This document shows, piece after piece, positions 21,121 to 32,290 of a DNA stretch of 64,000 bases. Each line of letters opens with the position of its first letter. The stretch's first letter is position 1. The DNA is from Notolepis coatsorum. Lineage: Eukaryota > Chordata > Actinopteri > Aulopiformes > Paralepididae. Under the pieces are notes generated by a model. The model saw only the letters and a program-made list of their open reading frames with translations, was not told the origin of the DNA and did not search any database. Location: positions 83,476,860 through 83,540,859 of the forward strand of contig OZ020589.1 of the NCBI GenBank assembly GCA_963971535.1. The letters run 5' to 3'. Both the position numbers and the translations under genes were made by a program.

Positions 21121-24100
21121 TCAGCCGCACACGGCGGTCTTTACCTTCTCAGCTGCTGCGAACCACAGGTCAATGCCAGCCTGCCCTACCCCAATCACCC
21201 GAGCCGTGGATATCTCAAGATAAATCACATCCAATAGAGTTAGGGACCAGTTAATCATTGTAAGCTTCTCAGGCTCCTTCCATCTCATTGCTATAAGCTT
21301 CTTCGCTGCTGTGACGCCCGCTAGGACAACCCTTTTCAGTTGTACGGACGCGGGTAGTGTCGTTATATCGTTCAGGAGTAGCGTAACAGCTGTGAATGGG
21401 ATAGGTAAGCCACACAGATCTGAAAGTTTGTCCGTTATTGACCTCCAGAAACGGGCCACTGGTGGGCAATCCCAATACATATGCATATAAGTGCCAGTGG
21501 CCTTTTGAGAGCACAAAGTGCACCGAGAGTCGGTTATCAGTCCCATAGCAAATAGCTTCCTAGGTGTAAGATAGGTCCTATGAATATAATTAAAATTAAT
21601 TTGCTGGTGATTGGGGTTGCGGGAAGATAATGCCACATTTGCCCAAACATCATCCCAGTCAAACTCGGGGTCCAACTCCGGGATATCCACACGCCAGATT
21701 GTATCCAATGATACATTTTTATACGTGGATTGAATTAAGAGCGTATAAAAGTCTGAGACAAACCCTCTGGATGTCGTCCTGTCCACTATGAGCCTGAGGA
21801 AGGGGTGTGGGTGCAAAGCTTGAGCCCACGGTACGCCATGCGCCCTCAGTGCTGACCTTAGTTGAAGGTAAAGAAAGAAGGACTCGCCGGGAAGATCATA
21901 AAATTCTCTTAAGTCCTGAAACGCACGGAGGCCGTTCTTATCATAAATATCCTCCAGAGTATGCACTCCCCTCCTTTGCCATTGAGGAATATTAACCGGC
22001 TTGTGCCCAACAAGTAATTGCTGGTTATTAAAAATTGGAGAGTCCAGGTGCCATGGGCATTTAACCCCACACGACCTCTGTACATTACGCCACGTTTGGA
22101 TCACGTGAGTTATGATCGGTCCATACCTCAGCCGGCATTTCGAAATAGAGACAGTGGAGTACACTACATCCTGCAATCTTAGCGGAGATACCGCCGCCGC
22201 TTCTAAGGAGCGCCACGATACAGCCTCTACAGGGTCTAGCCAGCACATCAGAGGTCTCAGTGAAAAGGACCAGAAATAAAGTTTAAAATCAGGGATTGCG
22301 AGGCCCCCATCTTGTTTTATACGTTGAGTAGTAGCCCTTTTGATTCTCGGGCGTTTGTTATTCCAGATAAACTTAGATGCCATCGATTGTACCTTGCGCC
22401 AGTGGTCTATTGGAGGGGGCAGGGGGAGCATTGAGCTAATAAAATGTATCCTAGGCAGGATGTTCATTTTGATTATGGAAGCCCGGGCTTGTAAGGAGTT
22501 AAGAAGGGACGACCACCTGTCTAGATCCTGGCGTATTTTATCCCGTGAAGTTGTACTTAGTAGTTTGGTTCAGCGTGGGGAATATCTCTATGCCCAAGTA
22601 TTTAAAATGTTCTACTATGGGGATATCAGCTGGTAGTCGTACCGCCTTGGCCAGCTCATTAAGAGGTAGGCAGGCTGATTTGTTCCAGTTAATCTTAAAG
22701 CCTGACAATTTACCAAAGTCGTCGATTATCCTCAATAATTTTGTGGCCGACCGCGAGGGGTCGTCCATGAAAATCAGCAGGTCATCCGCATAGAGAGCAA
22801 TTTTGTGTGGAGTATTATTGACCATTATGGGGACGATGTCCTCCGATTGCCTAATAAATTGGGCCAAAGGTTCGAGGGAAAGCGCGAACAGTCCTGGGCT
22901 CAGAGGACAACCCTGTCTAGAAGATCTGGAGACTGGAAAGAGTGTGGAACAGTTTTTGCCTGTCAGTATCATCGCAGACGGCGAGGCATACAGGACTTTA
23001 ATCATATGAATAAAACTCTTCCCAAGACCCATGACCTCAAGTACCTTCCACAGGTATGACCACTCAAGTCTGTCAAACGCCTTCATGGCATCCAAAGACA
23101 GAACTGTGGATGGAGTTGTATTGTCTTTACTGTTATCGATTACATGCAACAGCCTCCTAAGATTATCTGCAGCCAGACGCCCCGGGATAAAACCAGTTTG
23201 ATCGCAGTGTACCAATACAGACATAAATCTCTGCAGGCGACGGGCCAGCACCTTGGCAAACACTTTTAAATCGGCCCCGAGAAGACTCAAGGGTCTATAG
23301 CTACCACAATCATTGGGATCTTTGTCCTTCTTGAGAAGTAAAGAAATCAACGCCATATTGACATCTCTTGAGAACTCCCCTTGTTCGATAGCGTAATTGA
23401 TCATATCGAGCATCAATGGACCCAGTTGGTCCCAGAAAGCTAAATACACTTCGGGTGGAATACCATCCCAGCCTGGTGCCTTACCCCTCTGCATTTCAAT
23501 AATCGTCTCCCTCAATTCCACGAGAGTAATCGGTCTCCCCAGTTCCTTGGCCTCTTCCTCAGAAATGTGGGGTATCTCAAGCCCGCCAATGAACGATTCA
23601 AATTTAGAGTCATCAAGAATACCCTCTGAGCTATATAACTGTGAGTAAAACTCTTTAAAAGTGTCATTGATCTTTTTCAAATCAGTAGTGACTGCACCCT
23701 GGCTCGTCCTGATCGAGGGGATATCCGAGAAATGATCATTTGAGCGTATTTTCATTGCCAATAGATGGCTAGGTCTGGAGCCGTGAAAGTAGTAATTTTG
23801 TCTTGTCCTATGTATCAAGAACTCAGACTGTTGTTTAAGTATGGAGTTTATTTCTTTTTTGATTATCTTACGTTGTGTGTTTAGTCGTTCACTATAGTTA
23901 GTTTGCAAGGATGCGTATAGGTCTGCATATAATGTTTCCAATCCTTCTAGCTTTTTTGACCGGGATTTTCGCAAATTGGAGGCAAATAGTGTGACATGAC
24001 CCCTGATAAATCCTTTCAATGCGTTCCACAGGACCCTAGGGTCCTCTACTGTGCCAACGTTGATCTGCAAAAATGCAGCTAGTTTACTCCTGAACTCAGA

Positions 24101-24883
24101 ACAGAAGTCATCGTTCTTTAGCAAGGTCGAATTAAAACGCCATCTGGGAGCTCTTGCGGAGAGCCTGCCAAAGGTTGCCGTAAGGAAAATCCCCTTGTGG
24201 TCTGAGAGAGCCAAGGGAACCAATGAGACATCGAAACTATCAAACATATTAGGGGACGCGAATGCATAGTCAATTCGAGAGAAGCTTTTGTGTCTGGCTG
24301 ACAGGTGAGAGTAATCTTTGAGGGTGGGGTTGGATAAGCGCCAAAGGTCTGTGAGCCCCGTGTCCTGGGCCCACATCCTGAGGGCCTTAGAGGCCCGTTT
24401 TTGGTCGCTCGTTTCAGAGGGCCCGGACCTATCCATCTCCGCATCCCAGCACGCATTAAAATCGCCACCCACAATGAGAGCGTATCCATTAAGTTCCAAC
24501 ATATTCTTTGTGATTGTATTATAGAACGCTGAATCAAATGTGTTAGGAGCATACAATGCTATTATAGCCATCTTCCTATGCGAGAATTCAACTTTTGCTA
24601 TAGTAATCCTTCCCTCCGTGTCCGACCATACATCCAGGACTTTGATATCAAGGTTACGTCTTGTAACTATGACGACTCCTTTTGTCTTATCATCGGCTGA
24701 GGATGAGGAGATAACGTGATATTGCCGATTTGCCAGTCTTGACACGTCACCTACCAATAAATGCGTCTCACTAAGGAGAGCAAGGTCAATATTTCTCCTC
24801 TTCAATAGCCAAAGGACACTGGCACGCTTGTGTGGGGCGTTAAGCCCTCCTGCGTTCCAAATTAAAATATTCAATTTAGCCAT
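21121..24883 (-). pseudogene. L1 ORF2 (APE endonuclease, RT, C-terminal knuckle), one frameshift
   Basis: The start ATG at 24883 begins [20 protein letters not shown]. Endonuclease motifs are [18 protein letters not shown], and ALSDHKG. RT motifs are [79 protein letters not shown], and the catalytic [10 protein letters not shown], then FKYLGIEI. A frameshift at 22535-22545 moves the frame; the rest (22467-21121) includes CTLCSQKATGTYMHMYWDC, the C-terminal CCHC-like knuckle. Combined length ~1250 residues, normal for fish L1. One frameshift is the only disabling lesion seen. The plus-strand L1 ORF2 at 35964 is a clearly related but more decayed copy. Confidence 0.92.
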
Positions 24884-25286
24884 GGTCGAGCTTGTCTAAA
24901 TGCGTAGAGAACATACCAGTGCAGCCAGGCTGAGTACAGAGGCGCTGATCCAGGCGGGCCCAGACGGTCAATCCCAGGAGTTCAGAGGAGGAACAATTAC
25001 ACACATATAAGACAACAGTACATAAAACACATAAAAATACCACCCCAGCTACAACCCCCCCTCCTTCTACTCTAAACCCTAACCCACCGTCCTATTATAA
25101 GCCCTCCTATACCCACTCTCCAGTCCCCACCCTATGCCCAATCCACTGAGGATGGTCATCTTCCTATCACTTGCCACTAGAGACATGGATCCAATAAGAC
25201 GCTCCCCACTCCAACCCCCCTCTAGATAAACCCCTGAGTAAACCCCCACTAGTCCAATAAACACAAATAATAATAAAAATAAAATT

Positions 25287-26134
25287 CAATAAAGATATCG
25301 GTCGAAAACCACCTGAGCCTTGGCCCCAACATGAGACAACCATAATGGTAAAAATAGCCATTATTAAATAATAACTCCACATCAACCTGCAACCATCTAT
25401 GTTATAGCCCAAATGGGTACAGGAAAATTCAAAACAAAATTAAATGAAAGCATCCCAGCCGATAGTCTAAGGCAGGATCGGGTCACAGGTTAATTGTGCA
25501 AAATTGTGTGAACAATGTCAATTAAACAATGACAATAATAAGAAAGGGAAAAAAAGGGGTTATGGTCAAAGTGCACCCCTGTAGCAGTCCCTCTGATCAG
25601 GCACAACGGCTGAAATGACATAACCTATGTAAGAAAAGCATTAAACACATTAATTAATCCGGGGATGGTAATAGGCAATATCTGACACAACCCGTTAACA
25701 TCTATTGTTTCAATAAAGATATCGGTCGAAAACCACCGTGAGCCTAGGACTTAACATGAGATAACTTATAATGGAAAAAATAAATTAAAAAATAAATTTA
25801 AATATAGTCATTATTATATAACAACTCAACATCAACCCTGCAACCATCTATTTCGGAGTCTGCGCATCAACGACGCAATGTTATAGCACCAATGGACAAA
25901 GGAAAAATCCAAAACAAAATTAAATTAGAGTATACCAGCGGGTAGTCTAAGGTAGGATCGGGTTCCAGGTAAATTGTGCAAACAAATGCCATTTAACAAC
26001 GACAATAATAAGAAGGGGAAAAAGGGGTTATGGTCAAAGTGCACATCTGTAACAGTCCCTCTGATCAGGCACAATCAAACACATTCATTAACCCGGGGAT
26101 GATAATAGGCAATATCTGACAAAACCTGTTATCA
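25287..26134 (-). repeat. Tandem duplication (~424 bp, two copies) in the L1 inter-ORF spacer
   Basis: caataaagatatcggtcgaa starts both copies (25287 and 25711). Following words recur in the same order: aaccaccg/ct, catgaga, ataacaactc, caaccatctat, aaattaaat, gtctaagg, ggatcgggt, atgacaataataagaa, gggttatggtcaaagtgcac, cagtccctctgatcaggcac, taacccggggatg. The copies have drifted, so the duplication is not recent. In L1 orientation it lies between ORF1 and ORF2, a region where internal promoters have been proposed for other LINEs. Confidence 0.88.
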
Positions 26135-26636
26135 TATCTTGTTAATATACATATTCAACCGATCCTCTCCTACCGGAGCCCAAAGCTCAAAACAGCATGG
26201 ATATAAAAATAACAGCATACAAGAATTTAGTTAAGGACCCGACCACCGTTGGATTGTGCCAGCCGATCACACTTATACAACAACAACAACCAAAGTGCGT
26301 CACTATTAACGGGTCTCGAACGACTTCACGCAGGCGATAGACGCAGCCCGCTAGCTAGCCCGAGGCTAGCGCGTGAGCTAGTGATGAATCCGGATAGCAC
26401 GTTAGAGTTTGTTATGTACATTGTTCAGCTAGCTCGCTAGCGTCCAAAGAGGCGATAGAACAAGTACGATCATGAGGTCAGCATTAGCAAGTAACAGAAG
26501 TCATTGGGAAGTCCCGCTAGTTGGATGGGCAGTGGACAGTTAGAGTGTCTGGGCATGACAGCAAGTATTTGTGAATAGTCGGCCTAATCAATGTATATAG
26601 GCCCACACCGCCAAGTCACTCACCCGACATAGATAT

Positions 26637-27060
26637 CAAGCAACAGTCTCGGGTATCCCCGCGAGATATTCCTTCGCTTTAGCCAACGACCAAAATGAAC
26701 GCAGACCATCGACCTTCTCCAACACAGATAATTTCGCGGGAGCGAATAGCGTGGGCCTCAGGCCTAGTTTCCATAGCCTAGACAGGACCACCCTGTATTC
26801 GCCTCTCTGTGCTTGAACCTCCGGCGTAAAGTCTTCGAAAATGGCCACTTTGATCGCCAAGCCTCAGATTACCCCTTCTGGTACGAGCCGACCGCATGAT
26901 GAGTTCTCTCTGCTGAAGCCTCACTATGACTATGATGGGCCTCGGCTCTTTGTTCACGCCGGGAGAAAACCTGCCCGCCCTGTAGGCCGACTCACAGACA
27001 GGAGGCGAAGGGAGGACGTCAGTTCCTAGTATTTTCTGCAGCAGTTCGGGCATGGTCTCA
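26637..27060 (-). pseudogene. L1 ORF1p C-terminal half (N-terminus missing, frameshifted)
   Basis: The minus-strand frame gives MPELLQKILGTDVLPSPPVC, PRPIIV.VRLQQRELIMRSA and RRGNLRLGDQ; after a frameshift near 26840 it gives IFEDFTPEVQAQRGEYRVVL and LGLRPTLFAPAKLSVL. This is the ORF1p C-terminal domain ('PR.IIVRFL.F..RE..LRAAR', 'F..D.TPE.Q..R'). The ~150-residue coiled-coil N-terminus expected upstream is absent: between 27060 and 27236 there is only leader-like DNA. The copy thus has an ORF1 deletion though its 5' end carries a proper TSD. Confidence 0.8.
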
Positions 27061-27251
27061 GAGAGAAAGTCGAAAAAAAGTCGACGACAGTATACTAAAC
27101 ACGACGACCTAGCAAACAGATAAAAAACAAATAAAAATAAAAGAAAGACTAATGGGGAGAAACGTATATTCAGCACGGTAGAAGGGAGCTCATGTGAAAC
27201 ACGTCTACTCCATGATCGCTCAGCTCCGCCCCAATCGACTGTCTCAATCAT

Positions 27252-28296
27252 GAACATGATTACTGACTATTTGAATGTAATTCAGACGCCCTGTACTCTT
27301 ATCAGTTTTTTCTTTATTCTTTATCTCTTGCCTTTTTTATCATCTAACACTCGAACTATCCATTGAACGGCGTGAGGTTTGTTACGTATGTTTGTTGTCT
27401 TTATTCGGCTCTAACCGAGCGGGATGAAGATCACAATTTTCACTCAAACAGACTGAATGTGGTGAGGGGGTTGATCCCCTTTGCAACGAACTGCATGCGG
27501 GTGGCAGGTCGAAGCTATCCTACCGCTGCGGACAATGCGTGCATTTAACTCTCTTTCTTATCACAGCAGAACACAAGACTGTCACCGACGCTGCACTATC
27601 TCAACGTTGGCAGTGTAACAAGTGCCTTGTTGCCTTGTATAGATAATTACACCCCATCACAAAGTACACTTTAATACATTCCACTAATACTCCTAAACGT
27701 TTTATTTTATTGATTTGAGTTGATTTCATTCCTTTCGTTTTGTTTTATTGCACTTTTGGGAGTTAAGGCTTTTATTTTGAAATCGACACCCTTACTTTCC
27801 GGTCCTCCGGGACACACATCCTGCCTGCTTTCTGGTTGCGAGTCAGTCCCTCCCGGAACTCCGAGGGTGAGCACTAATTCTTATGTTCAGTGATAGACTT
27901 CGGTCTAAAAGTTGTTAGAAGTTATATGTTACATTCCTAAACTGTAAAACGAGTTTGTAATGTAACTACTGTTGTTAATATTCGGACAAACTATGTTTCA
28001 TGTGCCTTTATCGTCTGCATAATGTTCTATGCACTGAGCTCTATATAGATATTGATTGATTCTCTCTGTTGAGAGATGGGGGTTCCCCTATTCCTAATTC
28101 GTTACTATACAATTCTGGTTAGAATGGTTAAGTTCCGTAATGTGGTTTTGGTTGCTGTGACCCGGTCACAGTGCCAAATGATGTTTGATCGACATCGGAC
28201 AAGATATTTGAGGGGGGGGTGGGGGGGATACAGGGATTTTTGTTTTTTATTTCTTTTGGCTCGTTCTACTGTATGTCTGCTCTCGCCCAACAGGAC
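27252..28296 (+). other. No gene; candidate inter-ORF DNA of the plus-strand L1
   Basis: No frame longer than ~60 codons is credible. It is bounded on the left by the L1(-) TSD and on the right by the 5-bp flank of BEL copy 2. With ORF1 (+) to the left and ORF2 (+) to the right of the nest, its ~1.05 kb length suits an inter-ORF spacer (the minus L1 has ~1.3 kb without its duplication). Sequence support is lacking, so this is position-based. A poly-G run lies at 28214-28228. Confidence 0.35.
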
Positions 28297-29623
28297 TGTA
28301 ACTGAGGGGTACAATTCCCTGACTGTATTGATAAGTATGGTATCATTAAACCACTACCGTCTTATGTATATTCCTACTGGCCATACAGTACACAGGTATC
28401 TAATGATGAACACTTCCCACAATAACTCGGTTCCACACAAAACTGGATTTAAGTATTTATTAGCAGCAAAAGGTACATAATATACTTTACTTTACTTTGG
28501 ATGCGCTTATAAGGCAAAGGAATGTGCGTAGGCAAATCAATAACGAATGTCCATTCTCATATTACGCAGGAGATAATAATACAACCTAAATCTTAGGAAT
28601 TATATCTATGGTACACTAGTAATATAGCGGGAGATACTGGTAGGGTCCCCCCGGTTGTAAGCCAGCAAGGGTAGAGGATTTGTCGGTAGTAGAGTCTGGG
28701 TCAACGATGATAAGGAGACTCCAAGTACAGGAGACGGTGCAATAAGATCTTGATCCGCAGACGAATACAGCTGTTCTCCGTAGCATGTAGCTCCACATGG
28801 AAGAAAGCTAGCCGGCCTCAGGCTTCTGAGAGGCAGACTCGACGTGGCTCCTCACAGGGTAAATCCCACACAATTGTGGGTGTCGGCGATTCTCCGCTCC
28901 ATCAATTACAGGACCAAAAGCAAATATAATCCAGCCGAAAAGGGCTATGCAGTCGTCGGTAGGTTATCCAGTGTACATAATCCACACGGTCCTCGTCTAG
29001 GGCCCCTCGGATGAAAGCGCCATGGTAAGCAGCCCAGCCTGGATAAGCACTCTAGCTGATACGAGGAAACGTTGGTGATGCTGGTCACTGTAGAACTTTA
29101 GCCGCACGATACACTATACACAAATAGACTATTACTGACTTAATAGAATAGGTCGAACTCGACGGTACAGCGTTAAACTCTGACACTTCAGTTATTAATT
29201 CGCACGCGGTCTCAATGCTCTATTTGGGGCCAAACAGGCCATACTTCACCGCACGTTGTAGCGTGGGTGAGGCTTCAACTTTTAGTTACTAAGTGCTTCT
29301 GTATTCACCTGCGCCGTATTTATACGCTTAGGTGAACAAACTAGTACCAGCTTTATTCCTGTCTCATATCCTTGCGCAATACCGTTCATGTCCAGGCAAG
29401 TCCCCGGCGGTGACTTTGAACCAGACCTTGAAGGTATGGCCATGGCGCCTGTGGACCGCTGTCCAATAGGAGAATGAAATATTATGGTCTGTACTAGGCT
29501 AAAGGGATATTCCGTGTATATGTACAAGGAATATACAAGGGATATCAAACGATATACAAATATTATGCAATATATATCAATCAATAAATATATATATTCG
29601 GTTTAATCTGATCCTTCGTAACA
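28297..29623 (-). repeat. 3' LTR of BEL/Pao copy 2 (left end on plus strand)
   Basis: 1327 bp. On the element strand it starts TGTTACGAAGGATC and ends CCTCAGTTACA. It differs from the other LTR by one fewer ttact unit near 28490 and by about six substitutions (for example tgtatattcc/tgtacattcc and gatgctgg/gatattgg). Small frames inside are repeated in the other LTR and are not genes. Confidence 0.93.
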
Positions 29624-29716
29624 GCCGCCTCCTAATTAGTCCCACCTAATTAGATAAGCAGAGACAGATTAACCGCACTGTCCACTACTCAATGTCTGTT
29701 GGGAGGGTAGGGCAGT

Positions 29717-32290
29717 TCACAAAGTCAGGGGGTCATGGTCGTCATCAATAGTATCGGGGAGCCTTGGCAACTCTATTAGCCTCGCCACGGGTCGGGTGTA
29801 GATCCGCCCTTGGACGAGCACTTCGGCCGCTCTGACCTTTCCGTCTACACCGGTGTAGCCGGCCACAGCTCGGGGTAGTGACTGGTCGATAATCATGACG
29901 ACTGTTCCTTCTGTCAAATTGTCTCTCTCTTTCACCCATTTCTGGCGGGTCTGTAGAGACGGTAGATAGTGGAGTAGGAAGCTGTTCCAAAACTTGTCAG
30001 CCAATACAGCCAATACTTGACTGTACCTCCACATTCTTCGGCCGTTCGCTTCTTCAGGCCTGTACACTGTCTGTGGTAGCACGAGGTCCAGCCGCACCAT
30101 CAAGAGAGTGTTGGGGGTGACTGGGTCGACATCTGCTACATCACTTGAGACGTAACCGAGGGGCTTTGAGTTCAATACTCCCTCGATCTCCGTGAGGTCT
30201 TTCATTAGGACTTCTTCCGCCACGGTCTGGGCCCCAAGCACGGCGTACAGGGCTGTCTTTATTGAACATACTTCTCGTTCCCAAGTTCCACCGAAGTGAG
30301 GTGCATTCGGGGGATTAAACTGGAAATCAATCTGGTATGGAGCGAGGTGGGTCTTAAGTTCTGGGCCCATAGCTTGGAAGCTCTCTCTCAGCTCTCTTTC
30401 TCCGCCTTTGAAGTTTGTCCCGTGATCAGACAATAATATAGACGGTTTCCCTTTCCGCGATGTGAATCTTCGGAAGGCCATAAGGAATGAGTCTGTGCTC
30501 ATGGTTGGAAGGAGTTCTATGTGCATCGCTCGGGTGGTCATGCATTTGAATACAATACCCCACCGCTTCTCGGTCCCTCTTCCTTTCTTTACATACAGCG
30601 GGCCGAAACAGTCCATACCGGTGGAGTGAAAAGGCTTGTCGCCGAGTCGGAGGCGACAGGGAGGTAGGTCAGCCATCCGGGGTATACTGGGCTGTGCTCG
30701 CCATTTACGACAGTCTAGACAAGTCCGCTGGAAACGTCGTACTGCTTCTCTCCCTTGCAGTATCCAATAACGACGTCTGATCTCCGCGAAGACTCTCTCT
30801 GCCCCGGCGTGATGCACGTCCTCGTCGTATTTCTTTATGATAAGCTCTGTGACCTTGTGTCGGCTGTTTAAGACTATCGGGTACTTGACGTCATCCGGTA
30901 AGTCTGGAGCTCTCCGCAGACGACCACCCACTCTGATGAGATTATGGGCGTCGCTCTCGGGGGCTAGGTGGAGCAATCTGCTGTCTGACGGGACGGGCTT
31001 TGCTCCCTGTAGACAGTCTAGCTCATCGGGGAACGAGTCTCTCTGGGCTCGCTGTAGGAGAAGAAGTTCTGCTTCTTCGTAGTTAGCTGCAGTAATGTCA
31101 GTAGTGGGCTGAACCTCTGGGTGATGCCACAGGAATGTCTTTAGCTGCGCACTCTCGAGGGTGAGGCAATCGTCTATGTCGGGGTCTGTGGGGACGAGTG
31201 TGCGCGTCAACCCACAGAACATAGATCTCTTGTTCTCTGCCTCCTCTTTACTCGCCTCCCGTGGGGTGGGTGTAGGCCACTCTTCTTCCGGGAGCTTGAG
31301 GAACTCTGGCCCGTCACTGTATAGATTGTGACGGGTGAGGTCATCCAGGGACATTCCCCGGGTGATGACGTCAGCTGGGTTGTGTTTTGTGTCCACATAC
31401 CTCCAGCTTGCTGCTTCTGTTAAATCTTGGATCTCTGTGATTCTGACTCCCACGAAGACCTTGTATCTACACGAATCAGACCGGATCCATGTGAGTACGG
31501 TCGTGGAGTCTGACCACAAGATTGTTCTTTGCACCGGGATGGTGAGTTCACGTTGGATTAACGTGGCGAGTTGCGCTCCTGCTAGGGCTGCGCAGAGCTC
31601 TAGACGCGGGATAGATTGTTGCTTGCGTGGGGCTATTCTTGAGCGAGCCAGGATGAAAGCAGTATGTATTTCTCCTCCCTCCTCTCGGGCACGCAAGTAG
31701 GCCACCGAACCGTAGGCTACTTCGGAGGCGTCGCTGAAGACGTGCAGGTCCATCTGGCACGTCTCCGGCCTCACTGTGGGTGGGAAGTAGCTGCGGCGTA
31801 TGTTGACACCTGGGAGTGAGCTGAGTTCTGTCTCCCACTCTCTCCATGTGGAGGCAAGGTGTTCGGGTATGGGGTCGTCCCAGCCCTGGTCCTTGTCCCA
31901 TAACGCTCTTACAATCATCTTTGCCCTGGTGGTGTAAGGTAGAATACATCCCAACGGGTCATATTGTCTGGCGAGTGTTCTGTATACACTCCGTCTTGTG
32001 GTCGGTAGTGCAGTCGACCTTCCCTGCTCCTTGGTCAGGGGTGTGTGTTTATAATGGAGCGAGTCGGTTTTGAAGCGCCAGACTAGTCCTAATGTCATTT
32101 CTTGGGCTTCTCCTGGGATGGTCGCCATCCAGGTCTCGCTGCTTGCTGCCTTGTCCTCTGGGGAGAGGCTGCGCAATACTTGAGGGTCGCTGCTGGCCCA
32201 CTGCCGGAGATCAAAGCCGCCTTTGATCAGGGAGGCGCGGAGCTTGAGTAGGAGGGCCTCGGCTTCTTCTGTTACTGTCGTGTAGGACGT
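29717..32290 (-). pseudogene. pol: BEL/Pao pol, 5'-deleted: RT end, RNase H, integrase
   Basis: The frame enters just downstream of where the catalytic YVDD should be: EEAEALLLKLRASLIKGGFD is the RT region that follows it. RNase H motifs follow (VFSDASEVAYG, ILWSDSTTVLTW, HNPADVITRG), then the zinc-binding segment (HHAGAERVF...CLDCRKW) and the integrase catalytic triad in GMDCFGPLY, LSDHGTNFKGG and GGTWEREV, then a C-terminal tail. It is open for 819 codons from the first ATG. Protease and most of RT are missing, removed by the deletion whose junction is near 32276-32290; the junction also puts pol out of frame with gag. The integrase part looks intact; reverse transcription would need another copy. 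Confidence 0.9.

Larger units (their letters stand above)
20531..27236 (-). mobile_element. L1-type LINE, minus strand, ~6.7 kb
   Basis: A poly(T) stretch at 20531 marks the 3' poly(A) tail. The perfect 15-bp target duplication gactgtctcaatcat is at 20516-20530 and 27237-27251. ORF2 (24883-21121) is almost intact, ORF1 is reduced to its C-terminal half (about 27060-26637), and the inter-ORF region contains a 424-bp tandem duplication. Long TSD, poly(A) tail, APE endonuclease and YADD RT are L1 hallmarks. Its target is the right-hand TSD of the hAT element at 18621-20516, so it is younger than that element. Confidence 0.93.

Noticed and set aside
22340-24524. Plus-strand frames across the L1 ORF2
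   Set aside because: Antisense shadows of the 781- and 448-codon minus-strand ORF2 frames.
27363-28480. Frames of 60-134 codons between the L1 and BEL copy 2
   Set aside because: One runs into the BEL LTR and none shows protein-like composition or motifs.
28297-29584. Small frames inside the BEL LTRs (60 and 100 codons, present twice)
   Set aside because: They recur only because the two LTRs are copies; no start context, domain or conservation beyond that.
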